Positions 1-9,975 of a DNA stretch of 64,000 nt are shown here, piece by piece (position 1 is the first letter of the stretch; every line of letters begins with the position of its first letter). A program made the translations under genes and the position numbers. The DNA lies in assembly GCF_015097055.1 (NCBI RefSeq), contig NZ_AP023366.1, forward strand, positions 248,001-312,000, in the 5' to 3' direction. A model generated the notes under the pieces. That model did no database searches. It saw only the letters and a list, made by a program, of their open reading frames with translations, and had not been told where the DNA came from. Source of the DNA: Effusibacillus dendaii. Lineage in GTDB: Bacteria; Bacillota; Bacilli; Tumebacillales; Effusibacillaceae.

Positions 1-363
1 GAAGCGTTAAATCAGGCGGCGATTCCTTTCAAGCAATTTATGGCCAAACAGACAAGGGAAAAGGATTTAATGTTGTTTATCGAATACCGAAAAGATCCGG
101 TTCCGAAAACGATTGAAGAAATTCCGTTGACCACGTTGGTGCCTGCTTATGCGATCAGCGAACTGAAGACCGCTTTTCAAATTGGTTTTATGCTCTTTAT
201 ACCGTTTCTGATTATAGACTTGGTTGTATCGACTACATTGATGTCGATGGGGATGATGATGCTTCCCCCTGTAATGATCTCTTTGCCGTTCAAAATTCTA
301 TTGTTCGTAATGGTAGACGGTTGGTATCTGATAGTCAAATCCTTGCTGCAAGGATACCAGTAA
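1..363 (+). CDS. fliP: Flagellar export gate protein FliP, C-terminal part
   Basis: The reading frame is open from the first base, so the gene begins outside the window and only about 120 C-terminal residues are seen. FliP forms, with FliQ and FliR, the helical pore of the flagellar type III export gate in the basal body. The visible part has the conserved segment [15 protein letters not shown] followed by two hydrophobic membrane segments rich in Met, Leu and Pro, and ends in VKSLLQGYQ, as FliP proteins do. fliQ and fliR follow, the standard order. Identification rests on family similarity and context and is firm. Confidence 0.96.
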   Translation, partial: EALNQAAIPFKQFMAKQTREKDLMLFIEYRKDPVPKTIEEIPLTTLVPAYAISELKTAFQIGFMLFIPFLIIDLVVSTTLMSMGMMMLPPVMISLPFKILLFVMVDGWYLIVKSLLQGYQ

Positions 364-389
364 TGTACCCAAAGGGCACAAGTCTCGCC

Positions 390-407
390 TTGGCGCTTAC
401 GCGCTAG
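390..407 (+). other. Small GC-rich hairpin between fliP and fliQ
   Basis: TTGGCGC, a TTAC loop and GCGCTAG can pair into a 7-bp stem with G-U pairs. No T run follows, so it is not a typical terminator. It may adjust fliP/fliQ message levels, or be a very degenerate relative of the hairpin repeats at 18.5, 43.2, 52.8 and 56.3 kb. Both ideas are weak. Confidence 0.25.
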
Positions 408-431
408 GTCTCGCTGTGGAGGTTTTAAAAC

Positions 432-701
432 GTGGGAACCGGTTTTGTCATTCAATTAGGGCAGCAGACGATGTGGACAACCCTTAAAATCGCCGCGCCC
501 ATCCTGATTTTTGGACTGGTGGTCGGGCTGATCGTCAGCATTTTTCAAGCCACCACTCAAATTCAAGAACAGTCGTTGTCTTTTATCCCCAAAATTCTGG
601 CGGTTGTTATCGCTTTGGCTGTTTTTGGTCCCTGGATGCTTTCGGTGATGCTTGATTTTACAAATGGTGTTCTGGGCAATTTGATGCAATTCGTGCGATA
701 G
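432..701 (+). CDS. fliQ: Flagellar export gate protein FliQ
   Basis: An 89-residue protein with two long hydrophobic helices (about residues 15-40 and 50-75) and the conserved IVSIFQATTQIQEQSLSFIPK loop between them, split here only by length limits, typical of FliQ. It packs around FliP/FliR in the export gate. The start is GTG behind GGAGG at about 418-422. The gene is usually 86-90 residues, so it is intact. It is followed 12 bases later by fliR, in an operon. Confidence 0.95.
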   Translation: MGTGFVIQLGQQTMWTTLKIAAPILIFGLVVGLIVSIFQATTQIQEQSLSFIPKILAVVIALAVFGPWMLSVMLDFTNGVLGNLMQFVR

Positions 702-713
702 GCGGAGATATTT

Positions 714-1505
714 GTGAATTACGATCAACTGCTCATGCAAGCGGAAACGTTGTTGCTCATACTGACACGTGTCAGCAGCATGTTTATGGTTGCACCCGTT
801 TTTGGCATGAAAGGCGTGCCTGCCCCATTTAAAATCGGTTTGTCCTTTTTTGTAAGTCTGATTGCTTTCACGGCGGCTCCCGACTTGCAAAACCAAACGG
901 CAGGATTGTCAAGCCCGTTGCTGCTGCTTTTGGCTGTTGTCAAGGAAGCGCTGGTAGGGCTGATGATCGGGTATACGTGTTTGCTTCTTTTCTCGGCCGT
1001 GCAAATGGCGGGGCAGATCATCGACATGCAAATCGGATTTTCGATTGCGAACGTATTTGATCCGCAGACGGGAGCGGCCGTACCGATTCTCGGAAGTTTT
1101 AAAAATCTGCTGGCCATCCTTCTGTTCCTGGGATTGAATGGGCACTATGCCCTGATTACGGCCGTTTTGCAAAGCTTTCAGTTTGTTCAGATTAACCATT
1201 TTGTGATGACAGATGGGTTGATTGAGTTCTTCTTTAAGGCGATGTCCGTTCTTTTCCTGCTGGCTGTTAAAATCGCAATGCCTGCTGTTGCAACGCTATT
1301 CCTGGCCGACGTTGGTTTTGCGGTATTGGCCAGAACCGTACCGCAGATGAATGTTTTTGTGGTCGGAATGCCAGCCAAAATTTTTTTGGGGTTGTTTATG
1401 CTGATTCTTGCAATGCCGGTGTTTGTTTATTTTCTGCAGGATATGTTTCAGCTGATTTTTCGGCAAGTGGACATGCTGCTTCAGTTGCTGGGAGGTTCGC
1501 CATGA
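714..1505 (+). CDS. fliR: Flagellar export gate protein FliR
   Basis: A 263-residue polytopic membrane protein with about six hydrophobic segments. The internal stretch MQIGFSIANVFDPQTGAAVPI is the conserved FliR motif region (quoted in part: GFSIANVFDPQTG). FliR caps the FliPQR export pore. The start is GTG at 714 behind GGCGGAG, and the stop overlaps the flhB start by 4 bases (ATGA), implying coupled translation with FlhB, its direct partner. Length is normal. Confidence 0.95.
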   Translation: MNYDQLLMQAETLLLILTRVSSMFMVAPVFGMKGVPAPFKIGLSFFVSLIAFTAAPDLQNQTAGLSSPLLLLLAVVKEALVGLMIGYTCLLLFSAVQMAGQIIDMQIGFSIANVFDPQTGAAVPILGSFKNLLAILLFLGLNGHYALITAVLQSFQFVQINHFVMTDGLIEFFFKAMSVLFLLAVKIAMPAVATLFLADVGFAVLARTVPQMNVFVVGMPAKIFLGLFMLILAMPVFVYFLQDMFQLIFRQVDMLLQLLGGSP

Positions 1506-2578
1506 TACGGTGGGATTTGCAGCAGTTTGCGGGTGAAAAGACAGAAAAACCCACGCCAAAAAGACTGCAGGATGCCCGTAAAAAAGGACAAATTCCGCGC
1601 AGCCCCGAACTGTCTTCGGCGGTTATTCTGTTAAGCGCCATTTTGCTTTTAAAGATGATGAGCGGTTTCTATATCACGAATCTGACTGATTTTACGAAAA
1701 ACAGTTTGACCACTGATTTGATGATGTGGCTGACAGAGGGAAATACACACCGGCTGTTTTTGAATCTGATGCTGGTAACGGCGAAATTGGTTTTGCCGAT
1801 TTTGGCGGTTGTTTTAATAGTAGGTTTCTTGGCGGTCTATCTTCAGGTCGGCGGCATTTTTACAATCGAGCCGATTACTCCCAAATTTGAAAAAATCAAT
1901 CCGATAGCCGGATTTAAAAGAATATTCTCGGTGCGCACTTTGGCCGAATTGGCCAAATCGCTGATGAAAGTCGTCTTGATTGGGTATGTGGTTTACGATA
2001 CGGTGACGCAGCAAATCAGATCGTTCTCTAATCTGACGCGGCTTGAACCAGGAGGCATTCTGGCGGCGATTGGCGACACGACTTACACGATTATTTGGAA
2101 ATGCGCCTTATTGATGCTGGTGCTGGCTGTGTTTGATTATTTTTTCCAGCGCTATGATCATGAACGCAGTTTGCGGATGAGCAAGGAAGACATCAAAGAA
2201 GAGTTTAAAAAGTCGGAAGGGAATCCGCTGATCAAAGGGAAAATCAAGGAACGGCAACGGGCGATGGCGATGCGGCGGATGATGCAGGATGTGCCGAAAG
2301 CGGATGTGGTAATTACCAACCCGACCCACTTTGCGGTGGCTGTGCAGTATGACGGGGACCGCATGGAAGCGCCGATTGTGCTGGCAAAGGGGATTGATGA
2401 GGTAGCGCAGCGAATCAAGCAAACGGCAAGGGAACACGGAGTGCTGCTGGTGGAAAATCGGCCGCTTGCACAGACGTTGTACCGTACCGTTGACATCGGG
2501 CAACAGATCCCGGAAGACCTGTTCCAGGCGGTTGCAGAAGTGCTGGCTTACGTGTACCGATTGAAACGAAAAGTCTAA
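1502..2578 (+). CDS. flhB: Flagellar export switch protein FlhB
   Basis: 358 residues. The N-terminus has the cytosolic EKTEKPTPKRLQDARKKGQ signature, followed by four membrane segments and a cytosolic C-domain with the self-cleavage site NPTH at residues 273-276 (NPTHFAVAVQYD). Cleavage between Asn and Pro is the known switch from rod/hook to filament export. All key residues are present and the length is standard. It overlaps fliR by 4 bases and precedes flhA. Confidence 0.97.
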   Translation: MIRWDLQQFAGEKTEKPTPKRLQDARKKGQIPRSPELSSAVILLSAILLLKMMSGFYITNLTDFTKNSLTTDLMMWLTEGNTHRLFLNLMLVTAKLVLPILAVVLIVGFLAVYLQVGGIFTIEPITPKFEKINPIAGFKRIFSVRTLAELAKSLMKVVLIGYVVYDTVTQQIRSFSNLTRLEPGGILAAIGDTTYTIIWKCALLMLVLAVFDYFFQRYDHERSLRMSKEDIKEEFKKSEGNPLIKGKIKERQRAMAMRRMMQDVPKADVVITNPTHFAVAVQYDGDRMEAPIVLAKGIDEVAQRIKQTAREHGVLLVENRPLAQTLYRTVDIGQQIPEDLFQAVAEVLAYVYRLKRKV

Positions 2579-2593
2579 AGTGAGGTGAAAACG

Positions 2594-4633
2594 TTGCGCA
2601 TACAAGACGCGGGTGTGATTTTCGGCATTTTGGGGATTGTGGTGATGATGGTCATTCCGTTGCCTACATGGCTGCTGGATTTTTTGCTGATCATCAATTT
2701 CAGTGTTGCCCTCACCATTTTACTTATCGCAATGAATACGAAAGAACCTCTGCAATTCGCCATTTTTCCAGCGCTGCTGTTGATCACCACTCTTTTTCGC
2801 CTTGGACTTAACGTTTCTTCTACCCGTTTGATTCTTGGACAGGGAGAAGCGGGTGAAGTGATTCACACGTTTGGCAGCTTTGTGGTGGGCGGAAACGCGG
2901 TTGTTGGTTTTATTGTATTTCTGATTCTTGTCATTATCCAATTTATTGTAATTACCAGAGGGGCAGAACGTGTGGCGGAAGTGGCAGCCCGCTTTACGCT
3001 GGATGCGATGCCCGGTAAGCAAATGAGCATAGATGCAGATTTGAACGCCGGTCTGATTACGGAAAAAGAAGCGCGTGAGCGCAGACGAAAAATCGAACGG
3101 GAAGCCGATTTTTACGGAGCGATGGACGGGGCCAGCAAGTTTGTCAAGGGAGACGCAATCGCTTCCATTATCATTGTTGTAATCAACATCATTGGCGGAT
3201 TTATTGTCGGTATGACGATGAATAACCAGGGTATGGGTGTCACACAGGTGTTACAGCAATATACATTGCTGTCGATCGGGGACGGTTTGGTTTCCCAAAT
3301 CCCGGCCTTGCTGATTTCGACCGCTACAGGTCTGGTCGTTACACGTGCTGCGTCTGACAGCAATTTGAGCCAAGATGTGCTGCGTCAAATGCTTTCCTAT
3401 CCCAAAATGCTCTATGTGGTGGCCGGCATGCTTCTTTTGCTTGGCGTATTTACCCCCATTGGTATCCTGCGAACAGCTCCTCTCGCGGGATTGTTGGCTG
3501 TTGGAGGCTTTCGAATCCAGCAGACAAAAGCGGAAGAAGCGATTAAACAGCAGGTGCAGGCGGAGCAGGAGGAGCAGGAGGAAGTGCGCAGTCCGGAAAG
3601 CGTTGTTACATTAACGCATGTCGATCCGATCGAATTTGAATTCGGTTATGCGTTAATTCCGCTGGCCGATACGAATCAGGGCGGCGACCTGTTGGATCGC
3701 GTCATCATGATTCGCCGCCAGTTGGCGTTAGAACTTGGAATTGTGATCCCTGTCATTCGAATTCGCGACAATATTCAACTGCGGCCGAATGAATATGTCA
3801 TCAAATTGAAAGGGGTTGAAGTGGCGAGAAGTGAGCTGTTTTTGGATCACTTTATGGCGATGAGCCCCGGTATTGATGATCCACGCGTGGTGGGGATTGA
3901 AACAAAAGAACCTGCATTCGGTTTGCCCGCGTTGTGGATATCGGAGGATATGCGGGATACGGCGGAGATGGCGGGGTATACGGTTGTCGACCCGCCATCG
4001 GTGGTGGCTACTCACTTAACTGAAATTTTGAAACGGCATGCCTATGAATTGTTGGGCAGACAGGAAACGAAGCAACTTGTCGAGTCGATCCGCAATCAGT
4101 ATCCGGCGCTTGTTGAGGAAGTTGTGCCGAATCTTTTTTCAATCGGGGATATTCAGAAAGTGCTGTCCAACCTATTAAGAGAAAAAGTATCGATCCGGGA
4201 TCTGGTCACCATTTTGGAAACAATGGCGGATACCGCTGCCTATACGAAAGACCCGGACATGCTGACCGAATATGTACGAGCCGCGCTGGCGCGGCAAATT
4301 ACCCATCAGTTCCGACCGCCCGGCCAGCCGATGACGGTGATCACGCTGGCGCCAAATGTGGAACAGACGGTGGTCGACAACATCCAACATTCGGAACAAG
4401 GTTCCTATCTGGTTTTGGATCCGGCCATTTCGCAGAAAATCTATCAATCTTTGAACGAGCAAATTCAATCTTTGGCGACAGCGGGCCATTCGCCACTTGT
4501 TCTCACATCCCCCAACATACGGATGCATTTTAGACGGCTGCTGGAACGGATATTACCCGATTTGCCGGTTCTTTCCTATAACGAACTGGATCCGTCGGTG
4601 GAAGTAAAAAGCGGAGGGACGGTGACCATCTGA
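2594..4633 (+). CDS. flhA: Flagellar export gate protein FlhA
   Basis: 679 residues from the TTG at 2594. I prefer this start because GAGGTGA at 2582-2588 is well spaced before it; an in-frame GTG at 2585 lies inside that Shine-Dalgarno site. The N-terminal half (to about residue 310) is eight membrane helices with the FHIPEP-family motif FTLDAMPGKQMSIDADLNAG between them. The C-terminal half is the soluble domain that docks chaperone-substrate complexes. FlhA is the large export-gate ring driven by proton motive force. The stop overlaps flhF by one base. Confidence 0.96.
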   Translation: MRIQDAGVIFGILGIVVMMVIPLPTWLLDFLLIINFSVALTILLIAMNTKEPLQFAIFPALLLITTLFRLGLNVSSTRLILGQGEAGEVIHTFGSFVVGGNAVVGFIVFLILVIIQFIVITRGAERVAEVAARFTLDAMPGKQMSIDADLNAGLITEKEARERRRKIEREADFYGAMDGASKFVKGDAIASIIIVVINIIGGFIVGMTMNNQGMGVTQVLQQYTLLSIGDGLVSQIPALLISTATGLVVTRAASDSNLSQDVLRQMLSYPKMLYVVAGMLLLLGVFTPIGILRTAPLAGLLAVGGFRIQQTKAEEAIKQQVQAEQEEQEEVRSPESVVTLTHVDPIEFEFGYALIPLADTNQGGDLLDRVIMIRRQLALELGIVIPVIRIRDNIQLRPNEYVIKLKGVEVARSELFLDHFMAMSPGIDDPRVVGIETKEPAFGLPALWISEDMRDTAEMAGYTVVDPPSVVATHLTEILKRHAYELLGRQETKQLVESIRNQYPALVEEVVPNLFSIGDIQKVLSNLLREKVSIRDLVTILETMADTAAYTKDPDMLTEYVRAALARQITHQFRPPGQPMTVITLAPNVEQTVVDNIQHSEQGSYLVLDPAISQKIYQSLNEQIQSLATAGHSPLVLTSPNIRMHFRRLLERILPDLPVLSYNELDPSVEVKSGGTVTI

Positions 4634-5931
4634 TGATCGTAAAACGGTATCTTGTCAAAGACATGCCGGAAGCGTTAAACAGGATCAAACAGGATTTAGG
4701 ACATGAGGCAGTAATACTCAGTTCCAAAAAAGTCAAGCAGCGGGGTGTCTTCGGTATGTTTGGCGCGACGCAATTGGAAGTTGTGGCTGCGGTAAACGAC
4801 GGTCCGCCGACTGCCGTAAAAACGCCCGTCTCCGCTGCCGCGAAAGCTTATGGCCAAAACAAAACATCGGTTGGAAAGCAGCAAGCGGTACCGACTAAGC
4901 AGACATCCTCTGCAGGCAGACAGCCATCTGCGGTCCAACGCGCTTCCTTGCCAGCCGATACGCAGTATGATGCGAAACAGGTTGCCGGTTTGATGGCAGC
5001 TGTCGAACGGCAAATCTCTCTGCAGCGACAGACAGCGGAAACCCGCGGTGGAGAATTCGAGGCGGAAATCCTGAAAGAAGTACAAGGGTTGCGTGACGTG
5101 ATCTCCAAGTTTCTGCATACCGGCAGTGATATACTTCCTGCTCCGATTCAAAAAATCCGCTCCGATTTGGAACGGAATGACTTGTCTGACGAACTGATAG
5201 AATCGTTGGTTTTACGGATTTTGAAAGAAAATGAACAAATTCATTCATTAGATGAGCAGGAATTTCGACATATTTTGATAAATTTAATCAGTAAAGAAAT
5301 CAATGATCATATGCTTCCGGCACCGCTCGCTTCGACCTCCAAAGTAGTGGCCTTTGTAGGACCGACTGGTGTCGGAAAAACGACTACCATTGCAAAGATC
5401 GCAGCAGCCGAATTTTTGAAAAACAGAAGGAAAGTCGGTTTTATTACAGCGGACACGTTCCGAATTGCTGCTGTGGAACAGTTGAAAACGTACGGAAATA
5501 TCCTTCAGATGCCGGTGGAAGTGGTTTTTTCATCAGACGAGATCGAACAGGCGATTGAGAAGATGAAAGATCTCGATTTAATTCTGATCGATACGGCCGG
5601 TCGAAACTATGGGGATACCGCATACGTCAGCCAGTTGAACGATTTTTTGGGCGCCTGCAAACCGGATGAAACGTTTCTGGTGCTGTCGCTTACTACCAAA
5701 TCGAATGATCTGGAGCAAATCGTATCGAATTTTGAAGGGGTTCCGATCGACAAGTTCATCTTTACAAAGCTGGATGAAACAACCAGTTACGGTGCGATTT
5801 TTAATCTTAGCTACCGGTTTAAAAAGCCTTCTGCCTATTTTACCACCGGACAAAATGTACCGGATGACATTGAGGTGGCGACCCCCGAAAAGATCGCCAG
5901 TTTGATAGTGGGGGAGAATCATAATGTTTGA
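4633..5931 (+). CDS. flhF: SRP-like GTPase FlhF, flagellar placement
   Basis: 432 residues. A variable basic/Ala/Gln-rich N-terminal region (to about residue 120) precedes the NG GTPase core. The P-loop GPTGVGKT is at 243-250, DTAGR is the G3 motif, and TKLDE the G4 motif. FlhF is a paralogue of Ffh/FtsY that sets where flagella assemble, and its GTPase is stimulated by the FlhG N-terminus. Its immediate overlap (8 bases) with flhG fits that partnership. Length is usual for Bacillales. Confidence 0.95.
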   Translation: MIVKRYLVKDMPEALNRIKQDLGHEAVILSSKKVKQRGVFGMFGATQLEVVAAVNDGPPTAVKTPVSAAAKAYGQNKTSVGKQQAVPTKQTSSAGRQPSAVQRASLPADTQYDAKQVAGLMAAVERQISLQRQTAETRGGEFEAEILKEVQGLRDVISKFLHTGSDILPAPIQKIRSDLERNDLSDELIESLVLRILKENEQIHSLDEQEFRHILINLISKEINDHMLPAPLASTSKVVAFVGPTGVGKTTTIAKIAAAEFLKNRRKVGFITADTFRIAAVEQLKTYGNILQMPVEVVFSSDEIEQAIEKMKDLDLILIDTAGRNYGDTAYVSQLNDFLGACKPDETFLVLSLTTKSNDLEQIVSNFEGVPIDKFIFTKLDETTSYGAIFNLSYRFKKPSAYFTTGQNVPDDIEVATPEKIASLIVGENHNV

Positions 5932-6799
5932 TCAAGCGCAGCGCCTTCGACAAATTGTTCCGGTCGCCACAGATGAAATACGCCCCGCGACACGCGTAAT
6001 TACGATTACAAGCGGTAAAGGCGGCGTGGGCAAATCGAATTTTTCCCTGAATTTCGCACTCGGATTAAGCGCATGCGGTAAAAAGGTGGTGGTCCTGGAC
6101 GCCGATGTCGGTTTTGCAAATATTGACGTTTTGATGGGGCAAACGCCGCGGCGAACGCTTGCCGATCTGGTGCAGAAGAAGGCGACCATATGGGAGATTT
6201 TGGAGCTTGGACCGTATGGAATTCATTATATTGCAGGCGGTTCCGGTTTACGGGATTTTTTGACGCTGCAACCGGACCAGTTCGAATATCTTATGCTGCA
6301 GCTGGGTGAATTGCAGGGATTTGCCGATTTTCTGATCATCGATACAGGGGCTGGAATGAATCAAGGAACGCTTCGATTTATTTTGTCGTCAGACGATGTG
6401 ATTATTGTCAGCACGCCGGAGCCGACTGCGATTACAGACGCGTACGCATTGATCAAACTGATTACCCGGGAAAGCGGGCGTTTGCTCAACATGCAACTGG
6501 TGGTCAATCGGGCAACGTCGATAATGGAGGCCAAACAAGTCGCGGAAAAATTATCGTTGGTCAGTAAGAAATTTCTCAATTTTGATCTGAAATCACTTGG
6601 TTATCTGCTTGATGATCCGAAGGTATCGGAGGCGGTCAAACAACAGGTTCCCTTTTTTGTAAGGTATCCCGACTCGCCAGCCAGTCGTTGCATTGACCAG
6701 TTGGTTAGAAAACAGCTGAAAATGCCAACCGGAGTCCAGTCGATGGATATGGGGATCAAATCATTCCTTTCCCGTATGAGACAAGTGTTTCGCAACTAG
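5924..6799 (+). CDS. flhG: MinD/ParA-type ATPase FlhG (YlxH), flagellar number control
   Basis: 291 residues. A short N-terminal segment FDQAQRLRQIV resembles the FlhF-activating motif (DQAxxLR). It is followed by a deviant Walker A loop SGKGGVGKSN, the VVLDADVGFANIDVLMG Walker A' region and IIDTGAGMN. FlhG cycles between membrane and cytosol and limits flagellar number. The C-terminus has an amphipathic stretch that may serve as membrane anchor. It overlaps flhF and precedes cheB. Confidence 0.94.
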   Translation: MFDQAQRLRQIVPVATDEIRPATRVITITSGKGGVGKSNFSLNFALGLSACGKKVVVLDADVGFANIDVLMGQTPRRTLADLVQKKATIWEILELGPYGIHYIAGGSGLRDFLTLQPDQFEYLMLQLGELQGFADFLIIDTGAGMNQGTLRFILSSDDVIIVSTPEPTAITDAYALIKLITRESGRLLNMQLVVNRATSIMEAKQVAEKLSLVSKKFLNFDLKSLGYLLDDPKVSEAVKQQVPFFVRYPDSPASRCIDQLVRKQLKMPTGVQSMDMGIKSFLSRMRQVFRN

Positions 6800-6821
6800 A
6801 TCTTGACAAGGGGGGGTCGCG

Positions 6822-7901
6822 TTGACTCCGATTCGCGTACTGGTTGTCGATGATTCTGCGTTGATGAGACGACTGATTACAGATATGCTGCAGGCAGATT
6901 CAGACATAGAAGTAGTGGCAGCAGCGAGGAATGGCCAAGAGGCATTGGATCTCTTGAAAAAGCACGATGTAGATGTGGTTACACTCGATATTGAGATGCC
7001 GGTGATGGATGGTTTGCTAACGTTGCCCAAAATTCAAATGGAGCATAGGCTGCCGGTGATCATGCTCAGCAGTTTGACAACAGCGGGCGCTGATCATACA
7101 ATCCGCGCCCTGGAACTGGGAGCGTTTGATTTTATCGCGAAACCGTCCGGCAGTATCTCGCTGGATATCGAAAAGGTAGCGAGTGAATTGATTGCGAAAG
7201 TGAAAGCGGCTAAAAATCGAAAACCACTGATGCGGCCTTCACCACCCACGGGATACGATAGATTTGCCGGTATTTCGAGTCAGAAATCCGCACAATCTGC
7301 AAAATCGGTTCCGTTTGTTGACGGGAAACTGAAGAAACTGGTGGCCATCGGAACATCAACTGGCGGTCCGCGTGCCTTACAGACCGTACTTACTCAGTTG
7401 CCTGCCGATCTGCCGGCGGCGGTTGTGGTAGTCCAGCATATGCCACCCGGATTTACGAAGTCACTTGCCAAACGGTTGGATCAGATTTGTGCGATTCGGG
7501 TTGATGAGGCAACAAACGGTCAGGTGCTTGAAATGGGTCATGTTTATATAGCACCGGGCGATTATCATATGGAAATCAAACAGACAGGCGGCCGATGCGA
7601 AGTTCAGTTGGACCAGTCGCCGCCGGTTGGAGGGCATCGTCCCGCAGTCGACAATCTGTTCTTTTCGGTCGCGAAGTTGCACGGCATTTCTTTGCAGGCG
7701 GTGATTTTGACCGGAATGGGAAGCGACGGTTCCAAAGGGCTTCGGTCCATTAAGCAGGTCGGCGGAAAAACCATCTCGGAAGCAAAAGAAACGTGCATTG
7801 TATATGGAATGCCAAAAGCGGCGTTTGAAACGGGGTGTGTCGATGCGGTGGTTCCGTTGGAAAACGTCGCCCAACAAATCCTGAATTTTTTATCATCCTA
7901 G
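6822..7901 (+). CDS. cheB: Chemotaxis methylesterase/response regulator CheB
   Basis: 359 residues from a TTG start behind AAGGGGGGG. The receiver domain (1-120) has the acidic pair D10-D11 and phosphoacceptor D56 (LDIEMPVMDG). After a linker, the methylesterase domain begins near residue 170 with the catalytic Ser in GTSTGGPRA (about residue 179), the His in VVQHMPPGFT and the Asp in LTGMGSDG. CheB demethylates or deamidates receptors for adaptation. No receptor or cheR gene lies in this window. Confidence 0.96.
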   Translation: MTPIRVLVVDDSALMRRLITDMLQADSDIEVVAAARNGQEALDLLKKHDVDVVTLDIEMPVMDGLLTLPKIQMEHRLPVIMLSSLTTAGADHTIRALELGAFDFIAKPSGSISLDIEKVASELIAKVKAAKNRKPLMRPSPPTGYDRFAGISSQKSAQSAKSVPFVDGKLKKLVAIGTSTGGPRALQTVLTQLPADLPAAVVVVQHMPPGFTKSLAKRLDQICAIRVDEATNGQVLEMGHVYIAPGDYHMEIKQTGGRCEVQLDQSPPVGGHRPAVDNLFFSVAKLHGISLQAVILTGMGSDGSKGLRSIKQVGGKTISEAKETCIVYGMPKAAFETGCVDAVVPLENVAQQILNFLSS

Positions 7902-7915
7902 GGAGGTGACTTGAA

Positions 7916-9961
7916 ATGGACATGAATCAATACATGGAAATGTTCATTGAGGAATCAAAAGAACATCTGCAAGCAATCAACGAAAATCTGTTGGAACTCG
8001 AACAGGCCCCCAGTTCCGAAATCGTCAATGTGGTATTTCGTTCCGCTCATACCTTAAAAGGGATGGCGGCTACCATGGGGTTTGAAAAAATGGCCCATTT
8101 GACGCACGAAATGGAAAACGCTTTGGATTTGATGCGAAATGATAAACTGCCTGTCACCGAAGATGTGATGAATGTACTGTTCCGTTGTGTAGACCTGTTG
8201 GAGACGCAATTGGCTGACATTATCGAAACAGGCGCTGACTCTACCGCGTCGATTGAAGAAGCGGTTCAACAGTTGAATGCCATCGTGCAGGGTAAGCCGT
8301 TGGCGCAAGCAGCTTCGGCTGACAACCCGAAAGATGGTTCGGCAACCGTCGACTGGTCATTCAATCAGTATGAAAAAACGGTGATCAGCGAATCGCTTAA
8401 CAACGGCAAGAATGTTTATGTTGTGGATGTTGTGTTGGATAGCGCCTGTGTACTGCGTGCGGCAAGATCCTATATGGTGTTTAACGCGTACGAGGAAATA
8501 GGCGAAATTATCAAATCAGTTCCGACAGTGGAAGATTTGGAAGAAGAGAAATTTGAAAACGAGTTTCAGATCGTTCTGGTAACGGATGCGGATCCGGAAA
8601 CGGTGAAGAAAACAGGTCTAAATGTTTCGGAGGTTGCCTCAGTTACGGTTCATTCTGCCCAGGAACTGCAACAGGAAGCGGACAAAGCGGAAACGGAAGC
8701 TGCTGCCGCAACACAGGCGTCGGAGGCACCGGCTGCCTCTTTATCCACTGTGAAGAACGGGAAAAACGGCAACAACGGCAAATCTGGCGAAACAAAAAAA
8801 CTGTCTGCCGGCAAATCGGTGCGTGTGGATATTGAGCGGCTTGACGTGTTGATGAATCTGTTTAGCGAATTGGTGATTGATCGCACACGACTGGAACAGA
8901 TTGCACGCGAAATCAACAATCTGGAATTGGTTGAAACGGTTGAGCACATGACCCGGGTCAGCACCGATTTGCAATCGATTGTCATGACCATTCGGATGGT
9001 CCCGGTGGAAACGGTATTTAACCGATTCCCGCGGATGGTTCGCGATTTGGCGAAAGAATTGAACAAAAAGGTTGAGTTTGAAATCTTTGGCGCCGAAACA
9101 GAACTGGATCGTACTGTGATTGACGAAATTGGTGATCCGCTCGTACATATGCTGCGAAACGCTTTGGATCACGGTCTGGAAACACCGGATGAGCGGAAAA
9201 GGGCAGGTAAGAGTGAAACAGGAAAGTTGGTCCTTTACGCCTATCATTCGGGAAATCATGTGTTTATCGAGATTTCAGACGACGGGCGCGGCATCGACCG
9301 CAATAAAATTTTGCAAAAAGCGATTGAACGGGGACTTGTTGACGCAGCACGCGGTGAAAACCTGTCGGATGATCAGGTATTTGACTTTATGTTCCGTTCC
9401 GGTTTCAGCACGGCCGAAAAAATTTCTGACGTATCTGGACGAGGCGTCGGTCTGGATGTGGTAAAAAACAAAATTGAATCGCTTGGCGGTCGCGTGCTGA
9501 TTAACTCGGTGATTGGTGAAGGAACCAAATTCATCATCCAACTGCCGCTTACCCTTTCTATCATTCAGGCGATGCTGGTACAGGTCAATGATGAAAAGTA
9601 CGCCATTCCGCTGACGTCTATTATTGAAACGGCCAATTTAAAACGGTCCGAAATCAAAAGTGTGCATGGCCAGACGGTGATGGATTTCCGTGGCCGAGTC
9701 GTGCCGCTCGTCTCGTTGGAGGAAGTGTTTTCTATCCCGCGTCTGCAGGAAAAAACGGATGACAGCGAAAATGTGGTGATCGTCCGCAAAGGGGAGAAGC
9801 TGGCGGCGTTGGTAGTCGATTCATTTATCGGACAGCATGAAGTGGTGTTAAAGTCGTTAGGCAAATATCTGTCCAGCGGAATTCCGGGTATTTCCGGTTC
9901 TACCATCCTGGGTGACGGACAAGTTGCATTGATTCTGGATTGCAACGCATTGATTCATTAG
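7916..9961 (+). CDS. cheA: Chemotaxis histidine kinase CheA
   Basis: 681 residues, with RBS GGGAGGTGA. P1 phosphotransfer domain: RSAHTLKGMAA, phosphoacceptor His45. P2 response-regulator-binding domain at about 160-255, then a low-complexity Gly/Asn/Lys linker (NGKNGNNGKSGE). P3 dimerisation helices (about 300-370), P4 ATPase with the N box (HMLRNALDHG), DDGRGI and GRGVGLDVV, and a P5 CheW-like domain at the end. All kinase motifs are intact. Followed by cheW, its coupling partner. Confidence 0.97.
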   Translation: MDMNQYMEMFIEESKEHLQAINENLLELEQAPSSEIVNVVFRSAHTLKGMAATMGFEKMAHLTHEMENALDLMRNDKLPVTEDVMNVLFRCVDLLETQLADIIETGADSTASIEEAVQQLNAIVQGKPLAQAASADNPKDGSATVDWSFNQYEKTVISESLNNGKNVYVVDVVLDSACVLRAARSYMVFNAYEEIGEIIKSVPTVEDLEEEKFENEFQIVLVTDADPETVKKTGLNVSEVASVTVHSAQELQQEADKAETEAAAATQASEAPAASLSTVKNGKNGNNGKSGETKKLSAGKSVRVDIERLDVLMNLFSELVIDRTRLEQIAREINNLELVETVEHMTRVSTDLQSIVMTIRMVPVETVFNRFPRMVRDLAKELNKKVEFEIFGAETELDRTVIDEIGDPLVHMLRNALDHGLETPDERKRAGKSETGKLVLYAYHSGNHVFIEISDDGRGIDRNKILQKAIERGLVDAARGENLSDDQVFDFMFRSGFSTAEKISDVSGRGVGLDVVKNKIESLGGRVLINSVIGEGTKFIIQLPLTLSIIQAMLVQVNDEKYAIPLTSIIETANLKRSEIKSVHGQTVMDFRGRVVPLVSLEEVFSIPRLQEKTDDSENVVIVRKGEKLAALVVDSFIGQHEVVLKSLGKYLSSGIPGISGSTILGDGQVALILDCNALIH

Positions 9962-9975
9962 GGAGGAAGGCTATC